Shown in pieces: positions 1-5,634 of a stretch of DNA of 5,634 bases (within the stretch, counting starts at the first letter, position 1; each line of letters begins with the position of its first letter). A program made the translations under genes and the position numbers. The notes below the pieces were generated by a model. The model searched no databases. It was given only the letters and a program-made list of their open reading frames with translations, and was not told where the DNA came from. Source of the DNA: an uncultured Eubacteriales bacterium (lineage in GTDB: Bacteria; Bacillota; Clostridia; Oscillospirales; Oscillospiraceae); assembly GCA_900554625.1 (NCBI GenBank), contig USHP01000142.1, positions 1-5,634 of the forward strand, in the 5' to 3' direction.

Positions 1-1287
1 GTGCAGGTTTTCCAGCGCCTGCGCATTTTTGAACAGGACGCCCATCTGAGCTCCCCGACCAGTACCCACCATAATCGCCACCGGCGTAGCCAGTCCCAAG
101 GCACAGGGGCAGGAAATTACCAGTACAGAGATGGCGCAGGTAAGACTGAATTCCAGACTCTGTCCGGCAAGCATCCATGCTGCAAAGGTTACCAGCGCTA
201 TTCCCATTACCACAGGGACAAATACACCTGCAATCTGGTCTGCCAGTCTGGCAATGGGTGCTTTGGAACCACCAGCTTCCTCCACCAGGCGAATGACCTG
301 GGCCAGAGTGGTGTCTTCTCCCACCTTGTCAGCACGGAACTCCAGATAGCCTTCCGTATTGATGGTAGCTGCTGCTACGGTATCACCGGGAACTTTCTCC
401 ACCGGCACACTCTCTCCAGTCAGAGCACTCTGGTCCACAGAGGCCCGGCCTTCCAGTACCGTTCCGTCCACGGGAATGCTGCCGCCGGAGCGTACAATCA
501 CCGTATCCCCTACCAGAACTTGTTCTACTGGGATTTCCTGTGTACTTCCATTTCGGCGAACCACCGCCGTTTGGGGGCTCAAATCCATCAGCGCCCGGAT
601 GGCATCTCCGGTACGGCCCTTGGCCCGGGTCTCCAGATATTTTCCCAGAGTAATCAGGGTCAGGATCATGGCTGCGGATTCAAAATACAGGTTCTGACTG
701 TATGTGCGCACCAAATCCCAATCTCCGTGTCCCATGCCCCAGGCCATGCGGAACAGGGCAGCCACACCATAAATCAGCGCAGCCAAAGAACCCACGGCAA
801 TCAGCGAATCCATATTCGGCGCGCGATGCCACAGAGCTTTCAGGCCGCGACTATAGTATACCCGGTTGAGGTACACCGGCGGCAATGTCAGGAAAAACTG
901 GGTCAGTGCCGCCACCAGCGCGTTCTGCTCCCCATGGTACCAGTGAGGAGCCGGCAGGCCGACCATGTGGCCCATGGTAAAGTACATCAGCACCACCAGG
1001 CAGATTGCAGATCCCAGAATTCTGCGTTTCATTTCTTTCAAAGCGTCATTCTGAGGCGCCGATTCCTTTTTGGGAGCTGATCCCTGGATACTGGCCTGGT
1101 AACCGGCATTCTGCACAGCCTGGATGACAGATTGGGTTACATCCGGTGACTCCGCTTCAATCTGCATGGAACCTGCCAGCAGATTCACTTCCGCCTTTCG
1201 GACACCGGGCACCTGAGATGCAACCTTCTGAACCCGGGCGGAACAGGCGGCGCATGTCATGCCGCCTACGGTAAATTTTAGTTTCAA
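1..1287 (-). CDS. copA: Copper-translocating P1B-type ATPase, N-terminal part (runs off the left edge)
   Basis: This is an ATP-driven inner-membrane pump that exports Cu(I). The 429 residues visible read in family order. An N-terminal heavy-metal-associated domain (about 3-66) carries GMTCAAC with metal ligands Cys12 and Cys15. Four hydrophobic segments follow at about 88-110, 122-140, 162-182 and 197-217. The actuator domain has the TGE loop at 290-292, and two further membrane segments include the CPC metal-transfer motif at 393-395, followed by ALGLATP. The gene leaves the window before the DKTGT phosphorylation site, so the ATP-binding half is not seen. The start is TTG at 1287, preceded by GAGGTGG at 6 bases. 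The first in-frame ATG (1260) lies inside the metal-binding motif and would remove the first beta strand. Only one metal-binding domain is present. CPC with GMTCxxC points to Cu(I)/Ag(I) rather than Zn/Cd, which is inference from family knowledge. Confidence 0.95.
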   Translation of the reverse strand, partial: MKLKFTVGGMTCAACSARVQKVASQVPGVRKAEVNLLAGSMQIEAESPDVTQSVIQAVQNAGYQASIQGSAPKKESAPQNDALKEMKRRILGSAICLVVLMYFTMGHMVGLPAPHWYHGEQNALVAALTQFFLTLPPVYLNRVYYSRGLKALWHRAPNMDSLIAVGSLAALIYGVAALFRMAWGMGHGDWDLVRTYSQNLYFESAAMILTLITLGKYLETRAKGRTGDAIRALMDLSPQTAVVRRNGSTQEIPVEQVLVGDTVIVRSGGSIPVDGTVLEGRASVDQSALTGESVPVEKVPGDTVAAATINTEGYLEFRADKVGEDTTLAQVIRLVEEAGGSKAPIARLADQIAGVFVPVVMGIALVTFAAWMLAGQSLEFSLTCAISVLVISCPCALGLATPVAIMVGTGRGAQMGVLFKNAQALENLH

Positions 1288-1306
1288 TTCCAGCCACCTC
1301 GCTTCT

Positions 1307-1335
1307 ATTATCGGATAAAACCGCCAAAAAATCAA
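1307..1335 (-). promoter_or_regulatory. Sigma-A-type promoter of the copper ATPase gene
   Basis: Reading the minus strand, TTGATT (1330-1335) is followed after 17 bases by GATAAT (1307-1312). The predicted transcript start is near 1300, which gives a leader of only about 13 bases with the ribosome binding site almost at the 5' end. I saw no clear CopY-type TACAnnTGTA box in the gap. Confidence 0.7.
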
Positions 1336-1358
1336 TCTGTTTCTTCTGTATTTTCGGA

Positions 1359-1387
1359 TTGACTCTGCTGCTTATCTGTGGTACTAT
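1359..1387 (+). promoter_or_regulatory. Sigma-A-type promoter of the hxlR-degV operon
   Basis: TTGACT (1359-1364), a 17-base spacer and TACTAT (1382-1387) make a near-consensus promoter with a predicted start near 1394 and a leader of about 74 bases. It stands back to back with the copper ATPase promoter; the two -35 boxes are 23 bases apart, so a protein bound here could affect both directions. Confidence 0.7.
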
Positions 1388-1394
1388 TCTACCA
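1379..1394. promoter_or_regulatory. Operator-like inverted repeat over the -10 box
   Basis: TGGTA (1379-1383), six bases, then TACCA (1390-1394) is a perfect 5-bp dyad centred on the -10 box of the hxlR promoter. Its position suits an autorepressor site for the winged-helix dimer encoded just downstream. The repeat is visible; the binding partner is inference. Confidence 0.4.
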
Positions 1395-1412
1395 TGTGCG
1401 GCGCAAAACGCA

Positions 1413-1437
1413 AGTATGCACTATTTTGTATCATACT
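1413..1437. promoter_or_regulatory. Second dyad repeat in the hxlR leader
   Basis: AGTATG (1413-1418), 13 bases, then CATACT (1432-1437) is a perfect 6-bp inverted repeat. Its right arm is itself part of a short palindrome, GTATCATAC (1428-1436). It lies about 20-45 bases downstream of the predicted transcript start. A DNA-level operator is more likely than an RNA hairpin, since the stem is short and AT-rich with a 13-base loop. Confidence 0.35.
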
Positions 1438-1467
1438 ACCCTTTTGGATACCATGGAGGTATGCGCA

Positions 1468-1833
1468 ATGGAAGCAAATGTGACCTGTCCTGTGGAGGCA
1501 ACCCTGGAATTGATTGGCGGAAAATACAAAGCCCTGATTCTATGGCATCTATCCTCCGGTAAACTGCGCTTTTCTCAGCTGCATAAGGTCATCAGCGCAA
1601 CGCCCAAAATGCTGACCCAGCAGCTTCGGGAGTTGGAGGCCCAGCAGCTGATTACCCGGGAAGTGTTTGCTGTGATCCCGCCGAAAGTGGAGTATTCCCT
1701 GACGGAAACCGGAAAAAGTTTACTTCCCATTCTGGTTGCCATGCGGGATTGGGGGGCAAAATATCTGCGGACAAAGGATATGGAACCCACCTGTTTTATG
1801 ATGAGCTCTGACCCCATTTCCCACACCAACTGA
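1468..1833 (+). CDS. HxlR/DUF24-family winged-helix transcriptional regulator
   Basis: A 121-residue DNA-binding regulator of usual family length. It opens with the hallmark stretch CPVEATLELIGGKYK (7-21), followed by ILWHL, a recognition-helix region at about 43-57 (ISATPKMLTQQLRELE type), and the wing segment IPPKVEYSLTETG (70-82). The dimer helix ends at WGAKYL. Cys7 lies where redox or electrophile-sensing members of this family (YodB/QorR type) carry their conserved cysteine, so thiol stress sensing is possible but not shown. The ATG at 1468 is chosen because GGAGGT sits 7 bases upstream; the in-frame ATGs at 1378 and 1453 would add residues outside the family pattern and lack a good site, and 1378 lies before the predicted transcript start. 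It is 19 bases ahead of the degV-like gene and divergent from the copper ATPase. Which promoter it controls is not evident, though autoregulation is likely. Confidence 0.9.
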   Translation: MEANVTCPVEATLELIGGKYKALILWHLSSGKLRFSQLHKVISATPKMLTQQLRELEAQQLITREVFAVIPPKVEYSLTETGKSLLPILVAMRDWGAKYLRTKDMEPTCFMMSSDPISHTN

Positions 1834-1852
1834 ACTACATAAGGAGAAGGCT

Positions 1853-2695
1853 ATGAAGATCAAAATTCTATCTGACAGTACCTGCGACCTGCCCAAGTCT
1901 ATTCTGGAATCCTGCGATATTACTCTGGTCCCCCTGACCGTGATTAAAAACGGAGAGGATTATAAAGACGGCGTCACCATCACACCTGCCGATATCTTTG
2001 CCCATGTAGCATCCGGCGGTGATTTGTGTTCGACTTCCGCAGTCAGTGTTGGAGAATACCAGGAATTTTTCTCCCGGTATTCCGAAAGCTACGACGGTGT
2101 GATTCAGATCTGCCTTGGTTCTGGTTTCTCTGCCAGCTATCAGAATGCCTGCCTGGCTGCTGAGGATTTCCCCAATGTTCGGGTCATTGATTCCCAGAAT
2201 CTGACAGTCGGACAGGGCTTTCTTGCTATGAAGGCTTTTGCTCTGGCGGAAACCGCAAGTTCCCTGGATGAGCTGGCTGATTCTGTGCGTCAATATGTCA
2301 GCCGGGTGGAAACCAGCTTTGTGATAGACAAACTGGACTATCTGGCTAAGGGCGGACGCTGCTCCTCTGCCGCCGCTCTGGGTGCCAACCTGCTGAGTTT
2401 GAAGCCATGCATTGAGCTGGTAAACAACAAGCTCAGCGTTGGAAAGAAATATCGCGGTAATTTTACCAAATGTCTGTCTTCCTATATTCGGGATCGGCTG
2501 GATGGTCGGGACGATATCGACTGGGAGACGGTATTTGTGGTAAAGACCATGGTTTCTGATGAAACTTACCAGGCAGTCATGGAGGCTGTTCACAGCTACG
2601 GTCATTTTACCAACATCATGGAGTCCACTGCAGGGTGCACTATTTCCTGCCACTGCGGCCCCGGAACTTTGGGCATTATTTTCCTGCGTAAATAA
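1853..2695 (+). CDS. DegV-family fatty-acid-binding protein (FakB-like)
   Basis: A 280-residue cytosolic protein of full DegV length. Family members hold a fatty acid in a deep pocket; FakB proteins present it to the kinase FakA, which makes acyl-phosphate for phospholipid synthesis. Visible signatures are DSTCDL (8-13), the TSAVSVGEY region after STS (60-62), GSGFSASYQ (89-97), VIDSQNLTVGQG (111-122), LDYLAKGGR (161-169), the KP pair at 184-185, and the C-terminal CHCGPGTLG with the conserved His267. The start at ATG 1853 has AAGGAGAAGG just upstream. The gene follows the HxlR regulator by 19 bases and ends in a strong terminator, so the two are probably one operon. No fakA-like DhaK/DhaL gene is in the window. 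Which fatty acid it prefers cannot be read from the sequence. Two extra cysteines flank His267 (Cys266, Cys268). Confidence 0.93.
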   Translation: MKIKILSDSTCDLPKSILESCDITLVPLTVIKNGEDYKDGVTITPADIFAHVASGGDLCSTSAVSVGEYQEFFSRYSESYDGVIQICLGSGFSASYQNACLAAEDFPNVRVIDSQNLTVGQGFLAMKAFALAETASSLDELADSVRQYVSRVETSFVIDKLDYLAKGGRCSSAAALGANLLSLKPCIELVNNKLSVGKKYRGNFTKCLSSYIRDRLDGRDDIDWETVFVVKTMVSDETYQAVMEAVHSYGHFTNIMESTAGCTISCHCGPGTLGIIFLRK

Positions 2696-2707
2696 GGGAT
2701 ACGATAG

Positions 2708-2734
2708 AAAATCGCCGGACATTCCGGCGATTTT
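2708..2734 (+). terminator. Intrinsic terminator after the degV-like gene
   Basis: A 12-bp perfect stem (2708-2719 with 2723-2734) around the GC core ATCGCCGGA / TCCGGCGAT has a three-base loop CAT and runs into a T tract at 2731-2735. It starts 12 bases after the degV stop codon and closes the hxlR-degV unit. Confidence 0.92.
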
Positions 2735-2736
2735 TC

Positions 2737-2764
2737 TTGAATTCTGATGGTTTTGTGGTATACT
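2737..2764 (+). promoter_or_regulatory. Probable sigma-A promoter of the threonine/serine exporter gene
   Basis: TTGAAT (2737-2742), a 16-base spacer and TATACT (2759-2764) lie directly after the terminator. A TACTAT at 2761-2766 would give an 18-base spacer from the same -35 box. The predicted start is near 2771, and the ribosome binding site GAGGTG (2784-2789) is 8 bases before the ATG. Confidence 0.6.
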
Positions 2765-2797
2765 ATGCCGGTAGGATTTTGACGAGGTGCGTCCCAT

Positions 2798-4033
2798 ATG
2801 GATTATATTGTTCTGTTAGATTTGGCAACCGACCTTGGTTATGAGCTGGCCATGAGCGGAGCGGAAACCTTCCGAATTGAAGAAAGTATCAGCCGGATTC
2901 TTTCGGCCTATGGCTTGCAGGCAGAAGTTTTTGCCATTCCCAACTATCTGGTAGTCAGCATTCTGACAGAAGACGGCTACCCCATTACCCGCATGCGGCG
3001 AATTGGCGCCCATGGCAACGATCTGGATGCGGTGGAGAAATTCAGTGGTTTAAGCCGTGCCCTTTGCAGCCGAAAGCCGGAACCCAAAGAAGCCGTACAG
3101 TGGTTTGAAAATATCCGCAGCGGTTTGATTTCCTACTCCAAACTGGGACAATCCATTGGTCACTTTCTGGGCGCAGCGGGCTTTGGGTTGTTTTTTGGCG
3201 GCGGTTGGCTCGACGGTCTGTGCGCAGGAATTTGCGGCGTAGCAGCCGGATACGCCGGCCAGCGGATGGAGCAGTGGAAGGCAAATGCCTTCTTCCGTAC
3301 CATCGCCTCTTCTTTCCTTCTGGCATTGCTTGCCTATATCATGGGTGCTCTGGGCATTGCCTCAAACCCAGACGCGGTTACCATCGGCGCTTTGATGCAG
3401 CTGGTTCCCGGACTTCTGTTTACCAATGCCATGCGGGATATGATTTATGGCGACACCAATTCCGGCATCAACCGGATCGCACAAGTTCTATTGATTGCCG
3501 TCGCCATTGCCCTGGGCACTGCCGGCGCCTGGCAAATAGCAACTGCTTTCTGGGGCACGCCGGTATCCGCACCCGCAATCGATTATTCGATCGGAGCCAC
3601 TTGCCTGTTTGCTTTCATTGGGTGCATCGGTTTTTCCATTCTGTTCAACATCCACGGCCCCGGCGGCATTTTGTGTGCGTTGGGCGGTCTTTTAGCCTGG
3701 GCTGTATATGAAATTTCCATGGCCTGCGGAACAACCGATATCCTGGCTTATTTCTTCTCCGCACTTTTCTCTTCTGTCTATTCGGAAATCATGGCAAGAA
3801 TTCGGAAATATCCAGCAATTTCCTATCTGGTTGTTTCGATCTTCCCCATGATCCCCGGTGCCGGTGTCTACTACACCATGAATTATGCTGTCCGGGGTGA
3901 CATGGAGATGTTCGCCTCCCAGGGAATGCACACCGCTGCCATTGCGGGGATTATGGCAGTAGGAATCCTGTTGGGCTCTTCCACGTTCCGGATGTACACC
4001 TATTGGAAAGTGCATCAGAAAAAATGTGCTTAA
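2798..4033 (+). CDS. Fused threonine/serine exporter, ThrE family (YjjP + YjjB halves)
   Basis: A 411-residue membrane protein matching the ThrE exporter family, which moves threonine and serine out of the cell, or related small substrates in less studied members. Residues 1-109 are a soluble ThrE-type N-terminus (pattern SGAETFRIEESISRIL, then AYGLQAEVFAIPNYLVVSI). About ten hydrophobic segments follow. Both halves keep the family's Pro-Gly membrane motif: LVPG at 202-205, followed by LLFTNAMRDMIYGD, and FPMIPG at 349-354, followed by AGVYYTMNYAVRGD. This fits the first half being the YjjP-like domain (DUF1212) and the second (from about FNIHGPGG) the YjjB-like domain (DUF3815). In many Firmicutes these are two genes; here they are one frame, as in the corynebacterial ThrE. 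The start ATG 2798 has GAGGTG 8 bases upstream. The stop codon overlaps the stop of the convergent acetyltransferase gene. True substrate is unproven. Confidence 0.92.
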   Translation: MDYIVLLDLATDLGYELAMSGAETFRIEESISRILSAYGLQAEVFAIPNYLVVSILTEDGYPITRMRRIGAHGNDLDAVEKFSGLSRALCSRKPEPKEAVQWFENIRSGLISYSKLGQSIGHFLGAAGFGLFFGGGWLDGLCAGICGVAAGYAGQRMEQWKANAFFRTIASSFLLALLAYIMGALGIASNPDAVTIGALMQLVPGLLFTNAMRDMIYGDTNSGINRIAQVLLIAVAIALGTAGAWQIATAFWGTPVSAPAIDYSIGATCLFAFIGCIGFSILFNIHGPGGILCALGGLLAWAVYEISMACGTTDILAYFFSALFSSVYSEIMARIRKYPAISYLVVSIFPMIPGAGVYYTMNYAVRGDMEMFASQGMHTAAIAGIMAVGILLGSSTFRMYTYWKVHQKKCA

Positions 4034-4653
4034 TGCAGTTGGTCAATGGCCTTCTGCAGATACTGATAAAACAGCCCGATGTGAATACCATCCACCAGTC
4101 TATGATTTACCTCTACGGACATTCCCAGTGTTTTCCGCTCCCCGTCTGAGACAAATTTTCCCCAGGTAATTCTGGGGATGGTATCGTCCGGGTCCAGGTC
4201 TCGCTCATTGGTGCATCCGGTCAGATCCACCCAGGGCAGGCAGGAAATATAGATCAGCTGGTTTGTTTCCGCGCTCTGATCCAGCAAGCCAGTTTGGGCC
4301 ATGCTTTTTTCTCCTGCAGCACGGCAGAATTCTTCCATGGTACCTTCGCATGCCATGGTGACGATATGAAACAAATTACTGCCCTTTTTCATGTCCGTAA
4401 AGCTGGGAATGCGCCGCTCCAGCAGGCCAACCTTTACTTCCTCAAGAACGTAGCGGAAGTTCTCAACCTGGTTGATTGCGTGGGTAACCAAATAGGTCAA
4501 GCTGTAGTAGAAGGAAATTCCTCTGGACTTGGTATAATCGTACAAATTGGTTACATCCACCCGGAATGTGGTGCTGTAGAACGGGTTGGATACACCGGAA
4601 AAGAGTGCAAAATGTTCGGCCCGGGGCCATGTATTCTGGTCAATCCACTGCAT
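4030..4653 (-). CDS. CatA-like O-acetyltransferase (chloramphenicol acetyltransferase fold)
   Basis: A 207-residue protein close to the usual length of type A chloramphenicol acetyltransferases, which transfer acetyl from acetyl-CoA to a hydroxyl group and act as trimers. Matching landmarks are WPRAEHFALF (9-18), YISCLPWVDLT around 143, and the catalytic-site motif NHRLVDGIH, where His184 and Asp188 align with the catalytic His and its Asp partner in HHxxxDG. The residue matching the serine that stabilises the transition state in true CAT enzymes (PWVSFT) is Asp143 here, and the first His of the HH pair is Asn183. It therefore resembles the broad chromosomal CatA-like group and need not give chloramphenicol resistance. 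The start ATG 4653 is set by AGGAGG 6 bases upstream; a 36-residue upstream extension in frame would run through the terminator hairpin and is rejected. The stop codon overlaps that of convergent thrE. Confidence 0.88.
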   Translation of the reverse strand: MQWIDQNTWPRAEHFALFSGVSNPFYSTTFRVDVTNLYDYTKSRGISFYYSLTYLVTHAINQVENFRYVLEEVKVGLLERRIPSFTDMKKGSNLFHIVTMACEGTMEEFCRAAGEKSMAQTGLLDQSAETNQLIYISCLPWVDLTGCTNERDLDPDDTIPRITWGKFVSDGERKTLGMSVEVNHRLVDGIHIGLFYQYLQKAIDQLH

Positions 4654-4672
4654 AGCTTGCCTCCTGGAAGAA

Positions 4673-4701
4673 ATTTTATATGGTTTATCACAGATAGTAA
4701 A
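4673..4701 (-). promoter_or_regulatory. Possible promoter of the CatA-like gene
   Basis: On the minus strand TTTACT (4696-4701), 17 bases, then TAAAAT (4673-4678) gives a plausible but weak sigma-A promoter between the upstream terminator and the gene. The predicted start near 4666 falls right at the AGGAGG site (4660-4665), leaving a very short leader. Read-through from the sirtuin gene is the alternative. Confidence 0.4.
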
Positions 4702-4709
4702 AAAAGCAA

Positions 4710-4744
4710 AGGCAGAAAATCCTTGAATTTCGGATTTTCTGCCT
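4710..4744. terminator. Bidirectional-type intrinsic terminator between the sirtuin and CatA-like genes
   Basis: A 13-bp perfect stem (4710-4722 with 4732-4744, arms AGGCAGAAAATCC / GGATTTTCTGCCT) has a nine-base loop. On the minus strand it is followed by TTTGC and a run of seven T, ending the trmD-sirtuin transcript 13 bases after the sirtuin stop. On the plus strand GTTTTTATTC follows, so it could also stop transcripts coming rightward from thrE. Confidence 0.85.
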
Positions 4745-4757
4745 GTTTTTATTCTTT

Positions 4758-5480
4758 TCAAATCTCAGCCAGTTGAGTGAAAATCTCCCCGAGGCTGTCA
4801 TGGAACACCAAATCCGCCTGGCTGTCATAAGGTGTTTCATCCCGGTTAATCAGCACGAGACGATTTCCCCGGTAGTAATTGACCAACCCTGCTGCCGGGT
4901 ATACCGTCAGACTGGTGCCGGCTACAATCATCAAGTCCGCCTGACGAATTGCCATCACGCTTTTGGTAATGGTATCCTGATCCAGCCCCTCTTCGTACAG
5001 CACCACATCCGGCCTCACAATGCCGCCGCAGCTGCATCTAGGGATGCCATGGGATTCCTTGACAAATTCTGCCGGGTAAAATTTACGGCAGCGTGTGCAG
5101 TAGTTGCGCAGCACCGAGCCATGCAGCTCATAAACTCGCTTACTGCCTGCTTTCTGATGCAAACCGTCGATGTTCTGGGTAACCACAGCGGAAAGCTTGC
5201 CTTCCTGCTCCCATTTAGCCAGACATTTGTGGGTAATATTGGGTTCAAATCCCAGAGGCAGCATTTTTTCCCGATAGAAACGGAAGAAACACTCCGGATT
5301 GCGTTCATAAAAGCTATGGCTGATAATCACTTCCGGGGGATATTCAAACTTCTGATTATACAAGCCATCTACGCTGCGAAAATCCGGGATTCCGGACTCC
5401 GTACTCACTCCGGCGCCGCCAAAAAAGACGATGCGGTTACTTTCCCTCACCCACTGTTTCAGGGTTTCCAGCTTGTTCAT
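4758..5480 (-). CDS. SIR2-family NAD-dependent protein deacylase (sirtuin)
   Basis: A complete 240-residue sirtuin, which removes acyl groups from protein lysines using NAD+ and releases nicotinamide and O-acyl-ADP-ribose in the cytosol. Visible are the NAD-binding stretch [15 protein letters not shown] (21-35), QNID (102-105), the catalytic His120 in ELHGS, a zinc site from C128-x2-C131 and C149-x-C151, RPDVVLYEE just after it, and the C-terminal [13 protein letters not shown] and INRDETPYD segments. It has no SIRT5-type YxxR pair that I can place, so plain deacetylation is the more likely activity. The ATG at 5480 is the only Met before the NAD motif; it has GGAGG 9 bases and GAGGA about 2 bases upstream. 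Its first 44 bases overlap the end of trmD in another frame, so the two are probably co-transcribed and translationally coupled. A terminator follows directly. Confidence 0.95.
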   Translation of the reverse strand: MNKLETLKQWVRESNRIVFFGGAGVSTESGIPDFRSVDGLYNQKFEYPPEVIISHSFYERNPECFFRFYREKMLPLGFEPNITHKCLAKWEQEGKLSAVVTQNIDGLHQKAGSKRVYELHGSVLRNYCTRCRKFYPAEFVKESHGIPRCSCGGIVRPDVVLYEEGLDQDTITKSVMAIRQADLMIVAGTSLTVYPAAGLVNYYRGNRLVLINRDETPYDSQADLVFHDSLGEIFTQLAEI

Positions 5481-5634
5481 GGTCCTCTGCCTCCATTTCC
5501 TTCAGGAGTTTGCGATCCTGTTTGGAGCTTAAATCCAGCTTTTCATACATATCCGGACGGCGGGCCTTGGTTCGGCGCAGGGCCTGTTTGCGCCGCCACT
5601 GGCGGACTTTCTCGTGATTTCCCGACAGAAGAAT
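5437..5634 (-). CDS. trmD: tRNA (guanine-N1-)-methyltransferase TrmD, C-terminal end (partial)
   Basis: The last 65 codons of an open frame that enters from the right edge. The first residues, [19 protein letters not shown], followed by [14 protein letters not shown], match the very conserved C-terminal segment of TrmD (LLSGNHxxIxxWRxxxxLxxTxxRRPDLL). This SPOUT enzyme methylates G37 of tRNAs for Leu, Pro and Arg to prevent +1 frameshifting; the catalytic knot lies outside the window. After RPDMY the protein goes on for about 35 residues, rich in charged side chains, and ends at TAA 5437-5439 inside the sirtuin gene. The final 14 codons overlap that gene in a different frame. In many bacteria trmD is followed by rplS; here a sirtuin gene follows instead. 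The identification rests on a short but distinctive motif. Confidence 0.88.
   Translation of the reverse strand: MLLSGNHEKVRQWRRKQALRRTKARRPDMYEKLDLSSKQDRKLLKEMEAEDHEQAGNPETVGEGK

Noticed and set aside
1..1080. A 359-codon plus-strand open frame without a stop
   Set aside because: It lies opposite the copper ATPase, has no ribosome binding site or recognisable domain, and its composition is that of an antisense shadow.
1413..1437. RNA switch or attenuator in the hxlR leader
   Set aside because: The stem is 6 bp, AT-rich, with a 13-base loop and no T tract; an operator is the simpler reading.
1378..1467. 30-residue N-terminal extension of the HxlR regulator
   Set aside because: The upstream ATG lies before the predicted transcript start and has no ribosome binding site; the family begins near CPVEATLELIGGKYK.
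1868..2797. A 309-codon minus-strand open frame
   Set aside because: It is antisense to the DegV gene and crosses the terminator and promoter at 2708-2764; the translated product matches nothing I recognise.
3205..3711. Plus-strand 168-codon frame within thrE
   Set aside because: It is an out-of-frame shadow, rich in Arg, His and Cys, inside a clear membrane-protein gene.
4654..4761. 36-residue N-terminal extension of the CatA-like protein
   Set aside because: The extension would be translated from the terminator hairpin and promoter region, and AGGAGG sits exactly before the internal ATG at 4653.
4294..4776. Plus-strand 160-codon frame opposite the CatA-like gene
   Set aside because: It is a shadow with no ribosome binding site or known motif, and it crosses the terminator.

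Overview
The window looks like chromosomal DNA from a low-to-mid-GC Firmicute, most likely a gut-type clostridium (Oscillospiraceae/Lachnospiraceae-like). The basis is strong AGGAGG-like ribosome binding sites, sigma-A-type promoters, a TTG start, and the gene families present: DegV, HxlR/DUF24, fused ThrE, CatA-like acetyltransferase and a class-U-type sirtuin. Species cannot be named from the sequence alone. Seven protein genes cover almost all of it, and two of them run off the ends.

Left part (1-1467): the N-terminal 429 residues of a copper-transporting P1B-type ATPase on the minus strand, with one heavy-metal-binding domain. It is divergent from the rightward unit. The roughly 180-base gap between them holds two back-to-back sigma-A promoters, and inverted repeats sit over and below the promoter of the regulator gene.

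Middle (1468-4033): an HxlR-type winged-helix regulator and a DegV/FakB-like fatty-acid-binding protein form a tight two-gene operon closed by a strong intrinsic terminator. A new promoter then drives a fused threonine/serine exporter (ThrE; YjjP plus YjjB halves).

Right part (4030-5634), all on the minus strand: the C-terminus of TrmD (tRNA m1G37 methyltransferase) overlaps the start of a SIR2-family NAD-dependent deacetylase gene by 44 bases. A bidirectional-looking terminator follows, then a CatA-like acyltransferase gene whose stop codon overlaps the stop of the convergent thrE gene.

The genes do not form one obvious pathway: copper efflux, lipid/fatty-acid handling, amino-acid export, protein deacylation and tRNA modification sit side by side. 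I found no CRISPR array, transposon, tRNA, rRNA, riboswitch or clear novel defence-type system. The points worth a second look are organisational (overlapping genes, convergent stops without a terminator between them, operator-like repeats) plus one active-site substitution in the acetyltransferase.
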